Positions 53,685-64,000 of a DNA stretch of 64,000 bases are shown in pieces. Positions within the stretch are counted from its first letter, which is position 1; the number at the start of each line of letters is the position of its first letter. The notes beneath the pieces were generated by a model. The model worked only from the letters and a program-made list of their open reading frames with translations, was not told the DNA's origin and ran no database searches. Source of the DNA: Hevea brasiliensis (taxonomy: Eukaryota; Streptophyta; Magnoliopsida; Malpighiales; Euphorbiaceae); NCBI RefSeq assembly GCF_030052815.1, contig NC_079493.1:118569132-118633131 (forward strand), given 5' to 3'. Made by a program: the position numbers and the translations under genes.

Positions 53685-55034
53685 TTAACTCTGCTTGGCA
53701 CAATCAGTAGGCATGAAAAAAACAGTACTCTTTTCAAGGTCATACCCTATCAAAAAGTTCATCTGAGCCAAATTGCCAAAAATAGCTATTCCATTGGATG
53801 GAATCATGGTTAAACACAGCAATTTTTCCTCTGCTTTAGCAAATGTGTTCACTGGCTGCAGCTCCACATCCGCATTAGTGAAATGAGCAGTTATGATGGG
53901 AAGATCAACATCTCCTGAATCTCTGAAACAAATGTTGAAAATTCCCTGTGGGTCACTAACACGTTCTGCTTTAACAACTTCCTCCATTGCTGATTCCAAT
54001 TCGTTATAGAATTCAGAATCAAGAAAAGTCAATGTTGTCCCGGAGTCGATAATAATATTACCTTGTTGGACATTTTTATTCCATGAATTTTTGTAAGCTA
54101 ATCTCATGTTTCCCACGCTAATTGCTTCTAATGTCAGGTAATAGAATGTGTCAGGTTCTTTAGAAACCAAAGGGGTGTATGCTACAAGATCAGGATCAGA
54201 CATAAGCATATCAATACCAAAATTGATCTTGCTTGTACTATAATTGGATTGCTCTGATGTGGGTACCAAGCAGTATGAGAATCTGCCGCTTATTTTACTG
54301 CTCAACTGAGAGATTAGAGAGAGAGAGCCACCTCCAAGGCCAATTATACCAGAGCCCACTTCATCAAAAGTGCCACCATTTCTAGTTCCACAGCCAAGGG
54401 CAACTGGTTGAAGGGGAACAGAGTTGCTATTCGTGGAGCCAATGGTAAATCTTTCAGTGGCAAGATGGCCATCAGTGAACGAATGGTCTCCATAGGAGTA
54501 AGTATATCCACAGTCGTTAACAATACCTCGGGCAGAGCAGACTCTAGCTTCACTATCCAATGCATTGCAAAACCTGGAGCCACACGACACTTGACGGTAA
54601 CTGGAAGATCGTCTAGGATCAAAGATGGGGGACTTCTGCTGGTAACAAAGGTCACAAGGCTGGCACTGAACCCATATTAGATCACTACCTGTATCGGCTA
54701 TTGCAAGTAGCTCAACAGATGGAGTTCCAATAGAAATTCTCATGAAATATTCTCCCCCGCCATGGATTATATCGGATTGGAGTGCTTTTACAAAGACTGA
54801 GTTTGGCTTGAAATGATTAGCACGCACTATGGAACGATAAAAAGAGTTCCGCAAGCGATAGAAGTAAGAATCTTTGGGGTTGTATAGAGGAGAAATGGGA
54901 GAATCGCGATGAATAAGATTTGCAGTGAAACCTGCAATACCATTACTGGCAGTGGTTTCTAAAGGTGAAAACACTGATATTATACCAAATAAGTATATAA
55001 GCAAGAACACATAAACATTAGAAATAACAGCCAT
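53685..55034 (-). CDS. Aspartic protease, CDR1/nepenthesin type
   Basis: An intronless 449-residue protein. The signal peptide is about residues 1-29 (VYVFLLIYLFGIISVF). The propeptide (AGFTANLIHRDSPISPLYNP) is typical of CDR1-like proteases. The mature A1 domain has catalytic DTGSD at 114-118 and DSGTT at 330-334. The nepenthesin-type cysteine-rich insert lies at about 124-175 (WVQCQPCDLCYQQKSPIFDP). CDR1 itself is an apoplastic protease linked to disease-resistance signalling in Arabidopsis; whether this one shares that role is inference. The full length equals the family norm. The gene is convergent with the polygalacturonase remnant. Confidence 0.95.
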   Translation of the reverse strand: MAVISNVYVFLLIYLFGIISVFSPLETTASNGIAGFTANLIHRDSPISPLYNPKDSYFYRLRNSFYRSIVRANHFKPNSVFVKALQSDIIHGGGEYFMRISIGTPSVELLAIADTGSDLIWVQCQPCDLCYQQKSPIFDPRRSSSYRQVSCGSRFCNALDSEARVCSARGIVNDCGYTYSYGDHSFTDGHLATERFTIGSTNSNSVPLQPVALGCGTRNGGTFDEVGSGIIGLGGGSLSLISQLSSKISGRFSYCLVPTSEQSNYSTSKINFGIDMLMSDPDLVAYTPLVSKEPDTFYYLTLEAISVGNMRLAYKNSWNKNVQQGNIIIDSGTTLTFLDSEFYNELESAMEEVVKAERVSDPQGIFNICFRDSGDVDLPIITAHFTNADVELQPVNTFAKAEEKLLCLTMIPSNGIAIFGNLAQMNFLIGYDLEKSTVFFMPTDCAKQS

Positions 55035-57250
55035 TCTTTTGTGTATGAGATAGAAAAATTAGCTAATTAAGGCAGTTCTTTAAGGCCGGATTGGGATGAC
55101 AGAATTTATAGCAAGTTGAATTGGAAAAACAAAGAAAGAAACTAAGGATCAAAACGTACGTAAAATGAAAGGTCAAGGGTTACAGGAGGGGAGAAAGTGG
55201 TGCATCATTACAGCGCATACTAACTGTTGATAGAAGGAAGATGTCTGGATGGGCTATTAACATCCAATCTAGGGTGCATCTAATATAAGTTCAAGCTCAT
55301 ATAAGAACCAGCTTAACAATCATTGGATTAGATATTGAGATATATGCAGAATTAATTAAAATGCATATATAAATTGTAGGAATCTAAATGTAAAAATTTA
55401 ATTCAACAGTCCATAAGCTCATCTTCATATAAGTTTGAGCTCTCCATAGCCGCTCTTCAACCTAACTGTTTTTTCCTTTTAATCTAGTTTTAGCTCGTGG
55501 CCGCAGTCTTCAATCACCATTAACCCCGTGAATTAATAGAGATTAGTCGGTTCCTTATCTCGTTCAACTTTTTCATTGATGAGTGACTTTTGACTTAACT
55601 ATGATTTTTGGGATAAGATCAGCGGTTGTGTATTTTGTCCTTAATTTACTGGCAGTGGAGATAAGTTGAATGAGTATATAAATGCTAGGGTAATTTATAA
55701 TTTAGCTTTTGAGGCATCATAAAAATTATGATTTAATCTTTTTATTTTATATGAAAAATAATTTAACACATGAGACAAGTTTAGTGAATTAAAAATTATA
55801 ATAGTTTAACCTATGGTAATTTTATATTTTTATAATAGCTTAATCCTCATAATTTTAATATTTAATAAATAGACACTTGCGGATTGTGTAGGTATTTTTT
55901 TTAGTTTTTAAATAATTATTATTTATTAATAAAATAAATAATAAAAATATAATATTTAAATTTAAAAAATATTAAAAATATAAAAAAAATCTTAAATTTT
56001 AAGAAAATACCTTATAAACATTTGTAGAAAATCTTGTTCACTATCTCAATTATGATCATATTATTATTACTCAATTTATTATTATATTTTTAATAAAAGG
56101 ACTTTTTTATTAACATAAATATATCTTAAAAATTAATTTATTTCTCATAAAAAAAAATAAATTATAATCTTTTTTTAAGTAAATCACAGTTATTTCCTAG
56201 GTCACTGGATTAGGTCTAATCCTAATCAGGTCGGAGAGGCCCAATATAAAAGTAAAGCGCTCCTTTGTAAGATTTTCTCCATTCAAAATAGATTGAACAT
56301 TCACCCTTATTTAAGAGATATAAAATTTTTTTATCACTCGTTTTGACTCATTAATAAATAAATTATAATTTTCATCATATATCAAAAACTAATTCAACAA
56401 AATAATCTTCTCTAAATTTTTTTTGGACAGGCAGTAGATTAGTAGTTCAGGGCTAATTATTAGATACATCCAGAATACTAAATAATAGTGTTCATTCTCT
56501 AACAGAGAAGTGAGTTGTCCCTATAATATAGAGAATAAATCTCACATAATTATTAAAAATGGTACATATGCACTGAGTACACCAAGTAATTTCTCATAGT
56601 TCGGAGGTCCCACTCTCACGTCTGTTGAGATTTTACTAATATTTATCCTGGGTGCGGTTGGGAATAATAATATATAGTCAACTAAATTAATCATTAAAAA
56701 TTATGATCATTTCTGCGTTTTGTGTGCGTTGAAAGAGAATTAAACTGATTTCTTTTACGTTTTGCGTGCGTTTGACGGGAATTAAAGAAAAGAGAAGATA
56801 GACGGGTGCAGGCAGTAATGAGTTGAATATTTATGAGTATATAATATAATTAAATTTTGAATAAAATTATTTAAATAATATATAATTAAATTTATTAATT
56901 AATATATATAAAACAGAGTAGTGTTCTCTTGATACTGTCATATAGAATTTTAAAATGATTATATTTATGCCATCTAACAATATTTAAAACAATCAAATCT
57001 AATATTATTATATTTATGCTAAGTGGTAATATTAAATTGAATTTATTATTAAGAATTTTTTTCCTTACCATATATGTCAATTATATGAAATTAAATTTAT
57101 TAAATTGATATTTATTAAATTTCATATAGTATTTATAGAATATTAATTTTTTATAATTTTAATCTTTAATTTTAATTTAATATCCTATATAATATAATAT
57201 AATATATAATTGCTACTTAATTTTTAAGTTATAATCCAAAATTAACTTTT

Positions 57251-57253
<3 letters not shown>

Positions 57254-57311
<58 letters not shown>
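57254..57311. repeat. (TA)29 microsatellite
   Basis: Uninterrupted TA run between two diverged copies of a roughly 190-bp repeat. Confidence 0.9.
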
Positions 57312-57314
<3 letters not shown>

Positions 57315-57701
57315 GACAAATTTTTTTCTGGTACTGCCACATAGGATTCTAAAATAATTATATTTATACTACATAGTAGTATTTAAAGTAGTCCAATTTT
57401 CTTCTGTGTTAAGTAGCAATGCCAAGTGGCAATATTAAATTGAATGTATTGCTAGCAATATTTTTTCCTTGTCGCATATGCTAATTATATTAAATTAAAT
57501 TTATTGCTAGCAATTTTTTCCCTTACCTCATTTGTTAATTTTATTGATAGTAATTGTTTCCCTTATTTAATTTTTAAGTTATAATCTAAATTTAACTTTT
57601 TATTTCCTAAATACACATAAAAATGATCTTCAATATGCCTAAATACACATATTTTCTTTTTTATTAATATCAAAATTTAATTTCTTAAGTACAAGAAATT
57701 A

Positions 57702-57759
57702 AGAGAATAATATTCTATTCTTTGTAATACAGAGAATAATATTCTATTCTTTGTAATAC
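57702..57759. repeat. 29-bp tandem duplication
   Basis: AGAGAATAATATTCTATTCT plus nine more bases is repeated exactly at 57702-57730 and 57731-57759. Confidence 0.95.
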
Positions 57760-58839
57760 AAATTCTATCATTTGTGAATTGTAATGATTCTTCAAAGTTG
57801 AAGTCAGGTAAAAAAGTCACTGCAAGCCATGTTTCTTCATTTGGAGGTTGTAGCACAAACATATCAATAGATCAGCACTACAACCTCAAATTTACAAATC
57901 AAACACTGGAAAGATCTATCATAAGATTCACCTTAATAAATAAAATGTCTCCCATAGTATTAAAAGAAAAAACAAATAAATAAATAAAGGCAGTTTTTAT
58001 TTAACTAGCATTAGAATAGAATAATCCCGCTCTTGCAAAAGAACAAGCCTAAAAAAATAATCTTCTTAGCAAGGAAGATTTTCCGTATTCTTTGAAAATA
58101 AAGTTGAAATATTTTTCTTTTTAGAGAAATTAAGTAGAAAATCAACAATCCAAATAAAAAACAGAACACAGAACCAAGTGTAATCAAGTCAAATGAAAAA
58201 AAATATAGTAAAATTATCATAAAGAGTGGTGAAAGAAGTGAGAATCCAAAAAGAATCCCAAGGGAGATTGTCATTTTAAAGCAAAACACAAATAAAATGA
58301 AGGAGAAAAAGAAAAGAATGATAACTACAAAAAAAACTCTGCTTTTGAAACCTAATCTTTTCGGTATTTTTCTAAAGAGTTGAAATATATAACTATTATA
58401 TAACTTTTAAATTTAAATATTTTTATTTTTTTAAATGAAAGGTCAACATTAAATTTTATTTATATTTTCTAAATAATTTTAATTAAATTTAATTTTTTAA
58501 AAAATATCCATTCTAAATTAAAATCAAGAATTAAAGATATTTGAATATTTGTGAGAAATTAATAATTAAATTTTTTAAAAAAGATGTCTAATTATTAAAA
58601 TAAAAAATTTAAAATCCTAAATCCTAAAAAATTTAAAAAAAAGATCAAAATTAAAATTTATCTATATTTCCTAAATAGTTGTAGTATATAATTATTACAT
58701 AATCTAATTTTCTAAATATAATTCTTAATTAATATGATATTTTAAATTTAAATAATGAAAAATTATTAATTACTATAACTAAGTTTAATTTTCTTTAAAA
58801 TATCTACTCTAAATTAGGATCAAGATTCTTGGTGATTAA

Positions 58840-59129
58840 TGGAAAAATGAAATGAAATAAAAATTTATTTTCATAGTTATGGCAAATAGGAAATTTAAAT
58901 GACTATTCAATTTTCATTTTTTTTTATATTTTTTATAGTATATTAATAAATAATTAATATTATTACTTTGGTTAATATTAATTATGTTATATTGTTTTAT
59001 TATCATTTAGAAAAATTAATTAATGATACAATTTTTTAAAATTATGATGAAGTTATTAATTTCCCAATTATACGTATATAAGTTACAAACTATTTACTTA
59101 GTTATTACTTTAATATTGTAATAAATAGC

Positions 59130-59183
<54 letters not shown>

Positions 59184-59929
59184 ACCTCAATTTAATTAGA
59201 TATAGGAAAAATTTTTTATTTTATATATATATATAGAGGTTATATTTAATAATTTTATTAATTAATGTAATTAATTATTACCACTACTGTTACCATTAAT
59301 TGTTTTTACTATAACCATTATTATCATAATTTTATGGTTAATTAATTAAAAATATTAGACATATTTTAATAATTTTATAAAATTCTCATTTAATATTTCT
59401 TAAATTTTTAATTATTTCATTTAATTATAAAAATTTAAGAATTATATATATCTTAAAATTAATAAAATAAGTTAAAATTATGCTATGAAAGTAGTCACAT
59501 GGAGTTAAACACTTTATTTTTTTTCTCTCTCTTTTTTATATATTTAATAATTTTTAATTTACTTTAATGTTATTTTATTTTTATTTATCGTATTTTAGTA
59601 TTCATTTAATAAAGACAAAGTTTTAATTGTATATTGAATGCTATATAAAATGAATTGCGGAAAAATAAAATGAAATAAAAATTTATTTTCATGGTTATGG
59701 TAAATAATAAATTTATTAATATTCAATTTCCATTATTTTTTTGATATTTTTTTATAGTATATTAATAAATAATTAATATTATTAATTTAGTTAATATTAA
59801 TAATGTTATGTTATATTATCTTATTATTATTTCGAAAAATTAATTAATGATACAATTTCTATAATTTATGATTAAGTTATTAATTTTGTAATTATGTACA
59901 TGTAAGTTACAAATTATATAATTATTACA

Positions 59930-60009
<80 letters not shown>
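58840..60009. repeat. Diverged tandem module, about 805-bp period, with (ATT)n ends
   Basis: 58840-59177 and 59645-60009 share AAATGAAATAAAAATTTATT, TATAGTATATTAATAAATAA, AAAAATTAATTAATGATACA and then ATT arrays (59131-59177 and 59932-60009). It is noncoding. Confidence 0.8.
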
Positions 60010-60010
<1 letters not shown>

Positions 60011-60948
60011 AAATGTCTAAAAAAGCTTAATTTAATTAGAAATAGGAAAAATTAAGAGTTAATCATATTAATTTATTAATTATACTGAATGAATACACAT
60101 ATACTAATTTATGTATATTCCATATTCGCTTTCTGATGAAGAGGTTGTTCAGATTTTATAAAATAAATTTAAGAAGAGATAGGATTTTAAATTTGTCACA
60201 CTTATAGCAAGTAGCAATTTTTAATTAAATTTATTGATAATAATGTTTCTATATTTCTTAAACAGTTGCAATATATAATTATTATATAATTTTATTTTTA
60301 AATACGATTCTTAATTATTTTGATCTTTCAAATTTAAATAATAAAAAAAATATTGATTACTAAATATAATTGTCATTCATTACAAGTTTTCTATTTTTTA
60401 ATTTAAAAAGTCAATGACAGTTACTTTAAAAGAAAGCGAAATATTTTTTAATATATTTACTGCAATTAAATTTAGTATTTAATTGCTAATAACTTGACAA
60501 TTTAAGATATTTAATTTTAAAAATCAACTAATATTATAATGATTATCCAATTATTATTACAATTAAAAGTTTAATTTCTTTTAAAATATCTGCTCTAAAT
60601 TACAATAAAGCATATTTAAATTTTTGTGAAAAATTAATAATTAATTTTTTTAAATATGTCGAATTATTAAAGGTAATACCTATCCATTAATTTTTAATTT
60701 TTTAAAAAAGAAAAGTTAATATTAAGTATTTTATGTATTTTTTAAACAAATGTAATATAATTACTAAATATAATTATCACATGTTATTATGTTTCTAATT
60801 TTTAATTTAAAAAGTCAATTGAAGTAAATTAAGACTCATATTTATTTTGAAGAAAAATTAATATTTAAAATTTTTTTTCTTCCTTTTATGCATTTAATAA
60901 ATTTTAATTTACTTTAATTTTTTTTTTATTTTTATTATTTTAAAATAA

Positions 60949-60949
<1 letters not shown>

Positions 60950-60993
<44 letters not shown>
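60950..60993. repeat. (ATT)n microsatellite
   Basis: About 14 ATT units, preceded by TTTTAATTTACTTTAATTTT, which also occurs near 59550 in the neighbouring module. Confidence 0.85.
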
Positions 60994-61173
60994 CAAAAAT
61001 AATTTATGGCTATTAAAAAAAACTTATGACTCTTAAATTCATTAATTTGAAAGTAATTATTAACTTATTTGATTAAAATTTATTACTAACATTTTAGAAT
61101 TTTAATATTTTAAATAGTAACATTAAAATCTTTTTAATTGAAAAATAATATATATATATTATACTGTACATAG

Positions 61174-61646
61174 TGTCACAGAGGTGACTCAATCCCACAT
61201 CGGCCAAGTATGGGGGAGTGACTGGGCTAATATGAAGGGGGTGGCCTTGCTTGGGTAGACGCGTTTTGGGTTGGGCAGAGGCTCGGCCCAGGAACAAAAC
61301 CGTGCGGGCCGAGGCCCAAAGCGGACAATATCTACCCACGTGAGGCCCCCGTGACATTTGGTATCAGAGCCGACCCATCTTGGTCGACTCAAGCCAAGCG
61401 CACAGAGGTGTAGGCAAGGTGGCTGGACTGCAACGAGGTCGTTGCAGGATCGGGTGGGGGAGATGTCACAGAGGTGACTCAATCCCACATCGGCCAAGTA
61501 TGGGGGAGTAACTGGGCTAATATGAAGGGGGTGGCCTTGCTTGGGTAGACGCGTTTTGGGTTGGGCAGAGGCTCGGCCCAGGAACAAAACCGTGCGGGCC
61601 GAGGCCCAAAGCGGACAATATCTACCCACGTGAGGCCCCCGTGACA
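61174..61646 (+). mobile_element. TRIM element 2 (complete, 473 bp, very young)
   Basis: Two 183-bp LTRs (61174-61356 and 61464-61646) begin TGTCACAGAGG and end CCGTGACA. I see a single difference between them (GTGACTGGG versus GTAACTGGG). A perfect Met-tRNA primer site TGGTATCAGAGCC is at 61359-61371, and a purine tract GGGTGGGGGAGA (61452-61463) abuts the second LTR. Perfect 5-bp target duplications CATAG flank it (61169-61173 and 61647-61651). No coding capacity; minus-strand open frames in each LTR are identical only because the LTRs are. Confidence 0.95.
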
Positions 61647-61742
61647 CATAGCACGGGTATTCTTCCAGTTTAAAATAAATTTGAGTTTAAAAATAATATT
61701 AGTGTCAAGTTTAATCCATTCAAATTTTACATATCTGTTTCC

Positions 61743-63418
61743 AGGCTAACAGATTAACAGTTGCTGACAGCCTTTCTAGCTCATATGTTTTTCCCGCCAA
61801 GTAACTAATCTAACTAACTTGTAATTGCTTCTTGATCTTCTGATTCCTTGCACAATGAACTTGTGTTAGGATGAGCTGCTACAATTTTTTTTTAAAAAAA
61901 GGAATATTATTTCAAATTTTTAATCCAATTTATTGTGAAATTTAAATCAAATATAAGTAAAAAATGACAATTAATATTTAGATTCGCCCAGTTGATAAGG
62001 ATCAGAACATAAAACAACAGTACATGCTCAGAAAAAATATATATGACAACAAATCATCAAATTAAATTCGATTCTTTATTTGATGGGATTTTTGCATTCT
62101 TTTGTATATGTTCTCAATGGGAAAAAGGTAAATAAAGGGATAACACTTTCCATAGAAAAAAGAAAGCAGAGATTACTACAACATTATCAGCTTTAGCTAC
62201 CATTTCTATTGCATAAAAATATTATAAATAGAAGGCAAACATAGATGTACAGCTGCAACTCTAGCTACAACCGATACTGTGGTTTAATTAGGGATCTTCT
62301 ACTTGTTAATTTTATTTTCTTGGATACTAAAATGGTGAGATAATTTATCCCTACATGGGTACATATCTATGTTTCTATCTATTGAGGCATCAAACTGATT
62401 TGAATTTAACATTTTGTTTTGGAGATTTTTTTTTTTTTGCAGGATCTTTACACCATTTTCTTGGTCTTATGCATGGCTGCATTGGTGTCAGGCATGGCCC
62501 CTCAACCTCTAAATTTTGTTGATTTTGGAGCTGTCGGAGATGGAACTACAGATGATTCCAAAGCATAAAATAAAGTTACTGCAAGTTTAAGTTTGTTTGA
62601 GGACATAATTTCGTAGTTCTAATTAGAGTATATGCATGACTCTAAATTTTCAGAAGTTCTGCATCTCTTTTATATGGACTCACCTTAATCAATTTTTTTA
62701 ATTTAATAAATAGAAATTCATAAATGACCATTTCTGTTTGGTGTGGCCTTTATAGGCTTTTTATGAATGCATGGGAAGCTGTTTGCAAAACTGCACAAGA
62801 AACTACTCTCATTGTACCAGCCAGAAAGACATTTCTGCTAAATCCTGTGAAGTTTCTTGGTCCATGCAAGTCCCCTAGCATTCAAATTCTGGTACATAAA
62901 TTACTATTAAATACTTTAATTTCTTGAATTACCATATACGAGCAAGATATACAGACATGTGAGGTACACTTTTCTTTCTTTTTTTTTTTTTTTTTCCAAT
63001 TGTAGGTTCTGGGAAATATTGTTGCACCAAGTAAAATGTCAGATTGGACTACACCTTACATGGGCAGTTGGATCGTCTTTGCAAGGGTAAATGGAGTCAA
63101 AGTGATTGGAAATGGACAAATTGATGGCCGAGGGTTTGAGTGGTGGCAATGTGCAGTGAGCAGTAATTGCATGAGACCTATGGGGATGAAATTTCATGCA
63201 TGCAAGAACATTCAAATCTCTGGACTGAAAATATTTAACAGCCCAGCAAGGTTTCTCTCTGTGTCTTATTGTGACAATGTCACCATCTCAAACCTTCATA
63301 TAACAAACCCTGAAACTAGCCCCAATACTGATGGCATGGACCTCACTCACTCAACCAACATCCATGTTAGGAACTGTCATCTTTCTACAGGTATTTACAC
63401 CAAAATTTTTCCCCACTA
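61743..63418 (+). repeat. Segmental duplication, copy B
   Basis: Counterpart of 49952-51617. Similarity stops at CCCCACTAAT (63419), in what is intron 4 of the polygalacturonase. Confidence 0.92.
62332..63390 (+). pseudogene. Polygalacturonase duplicate, frameshifted and incomplete in the window
   Basis: Exon equivalents are 62332-62334 (ATG), 62443-62562, 62756-62891 and 63006-63390. Exon 3 is 136 bases instead of 135: GGCTTTTTATG has one T more than copy A (GGCTTTTATG), which shifts the frame and brings a TAG in CCC-TAG downstream. The donor after exon 2 reads AAAGCATAA where copy A has AAAGTATAA, so GT has become GC. Exon 4 is intact in its own frame (MSDWTTPYMGSWIVFARVNG, NTDGMDLTHSTNIHVRNC). 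The last four exons are not found before 64000. Together these make it a probable pseudogene, though exons 5-8 may lie beyond the window. Confidence 0.85.
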
Positions 63419-63420
63419 AT

Positions 63421-64000
63421 TGTTATAAATAGCTTGTATGTTAAATAGTATAAAGAGAAAGAATTCCTATATTGTTAAAATATAAAAAAGTGAAGTAATG
63501 ACAAGAATGAAATTTGTATAGAATTATAAATATATATTATTCTATTATGGTACTTTGCACGTAAATATGTGAAATAAAATAATTATCTTATTATAATTTT
63601 CATAAATAAATTACGAATAAATGTGTTTATTAACAAGTAGATAAATCTATTAATAAACAGACATGTCAATTCTACGGTGTCTGTTAATAAAAAGACATGC
63701 TATTCTATACAAACAGTCACAACTATTTGTATAGGTGTCTATTAATAAACAGATATGTCTTTTATACAAACAGTTGTATCTATTGAAGATAGATAAATGT
63801 GTCAAACAGTTGTATCTATTGAAGATAGATAGATATGTCTATCTAGAAAATGTGCTATAACTTTTTATTCTTTATAAATATGGATGAGTTTTTCAATCCA
63901 GATATATATTACTTCTATTTCTTCTTCTTCTTCTTCTTCTTCTTCTCTTCTACTCTCTCTAAATTCGGTTCGTATAAAGAGTTCTTAAGGAAAATCTTCA
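63421..64000. other. Unassigned sequence replacing the intron 4 continuation, possible LTR
   Basis: After the duplication ends, the DNA has short repeated words (GTCTATTAATAAACAGATAT and AACAGTTGTATCTATTGAAG, each about twice), a TATA-like TTCTTTATAAATATGG at about 63870, a (TTC)n run at about 63919-63946 and then TAAATTCGGTTCG. This layout resembles a Ty1/copia LTR, but only one end is in the window, so I cannot confirm it. Confidence 0.35.

Larger units (their letters stand above)
55035..61173. other. 6-kb AT-rich spacer with repeats and microsatellites
   Basis: No gene is seen after the aspartic protease promoter (about 55035-55250). Present are a diverged duplication (about 56925-57110 versus 57330-57510), (TA)n at 57254-57311, a 29-bp tandem pair at 57702-57759, and a repeated module (58840-59177 and 59645-60009, with partial relatives at 58640-58830 and 60240-60620) whose copies end in ATT arrays. 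Short open frames at 57677-57983 and 58011-58289 have no recognisable domains. Confidence 0.6.

Noticed and set aside
54344..54680. Open frames on both strands within the aspartic protease
   Set aside because: Shadow frames of a well-conserved 449-residue gene.
58011..58289. 92-codon minus-strand hydrophobic frame, possible membrane protein
   Set aside because: The phenylalanine/leucine/isoleucine-rich product is what any T-rich strand encodes; there is no homology and no gene-like context.
61094..61647. Two identical minus-strand proteins starting MSRGPHVGRYCPLW
   Set aside because: They are open frames inside the two copies of a TRIM LTR. Their identity reflects the repeat, and no domain or codon signal supports translation.
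63600..63850. CRISPR-like short repeats
   Set aside because: Repeats are irregular, imperfect and in a plant chromosome; they fit decayed LTR or simple-sequence structure.

Overview
This is plant nuclear DNA. Genes carry many short GT-AG introns, and the spacers are very AT-rich and packed with LTR retrotransposons, TRIMs, LINEs and hAT relics. The host proteins are eudicot-like. The gene and repeat style would suit a woody Malpighiales/Euphorbiaceae species (cassava or rubber-tree type), but the species is an inference I cannot prove.

Layout. 1-6725: an old, minus-strand Ty3/gypsy element, truncated, with a TRIM inserted in gag (2738-3130) and a LINE inserted in its LTR (5289-6475). 8258-8942: SHINE/WIN1-type AP2/ERF transcription factor (cuticle/wax regulator type). 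12042-15745: small longin/adaptin-sigma-like protein (LOLITA-like) in five exons. 17181-18685: SPX-domain phosphate-signalling protein with a PHR-binding P1BS motif in its promoter. 18988-20577: dead hAT transposase (minus), followed by a 5'-inverted LINE copy (20578-21404). 22318-33209: a full-length, decayed chromodomain Ty3/gypsy element with about 2.7-kb LTRs. A 5S-rRNA-derived Cassandra-type block sits between its 5' LTR and gag. 34446-35156: RNA polymerase III subunit RPC6. 36177-37256: embryo-specific ATS3/PLAT protein. 39849-45625: DEAD-box helicase UAP56 in 11 coding exons, with one GC-AG intron and a 1.07-kb nonautonomous hAT element in intron 5. 50548-52613: GH28 polygalacturonase with a changed RIK motif. 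53039-53338: polygalacturonase remnant. 53685-55034: CDR1/nepenthesin-type aspartic protease (minus). 61174-61646: a very young TRIM. 62332-63390: a second, frameshifted copy of the polygalacturonase, continuing towards the window edge.

The host genes have unrelated roles: epidermal transcription, endocytic adaptor, phosphate sensing, Pol III transcription, seed protein, mRNA export, and cell wall and extracellular proteolysis. There is no pathway cluster. The only local gene family is the polygalacturonase pair, made by a segmental duplication (49952-51617 versus 61743-63418). I found no CRISPR array, rRNA gene or clear tRNA gene, which fits a plant chromosome.

The most interesting signals are: the LTR-retrotransposon/Cassandra chimera joined at duplicated primer-binding sites; a conserved LTR core shared by three different short LTR elements; a perfect 31-bp hairpin flanked by a 13-bp direct repeat; the R-to-H change in the polygalacturonase substrate-binding motif; and several nested insertions whose order can be read directly.
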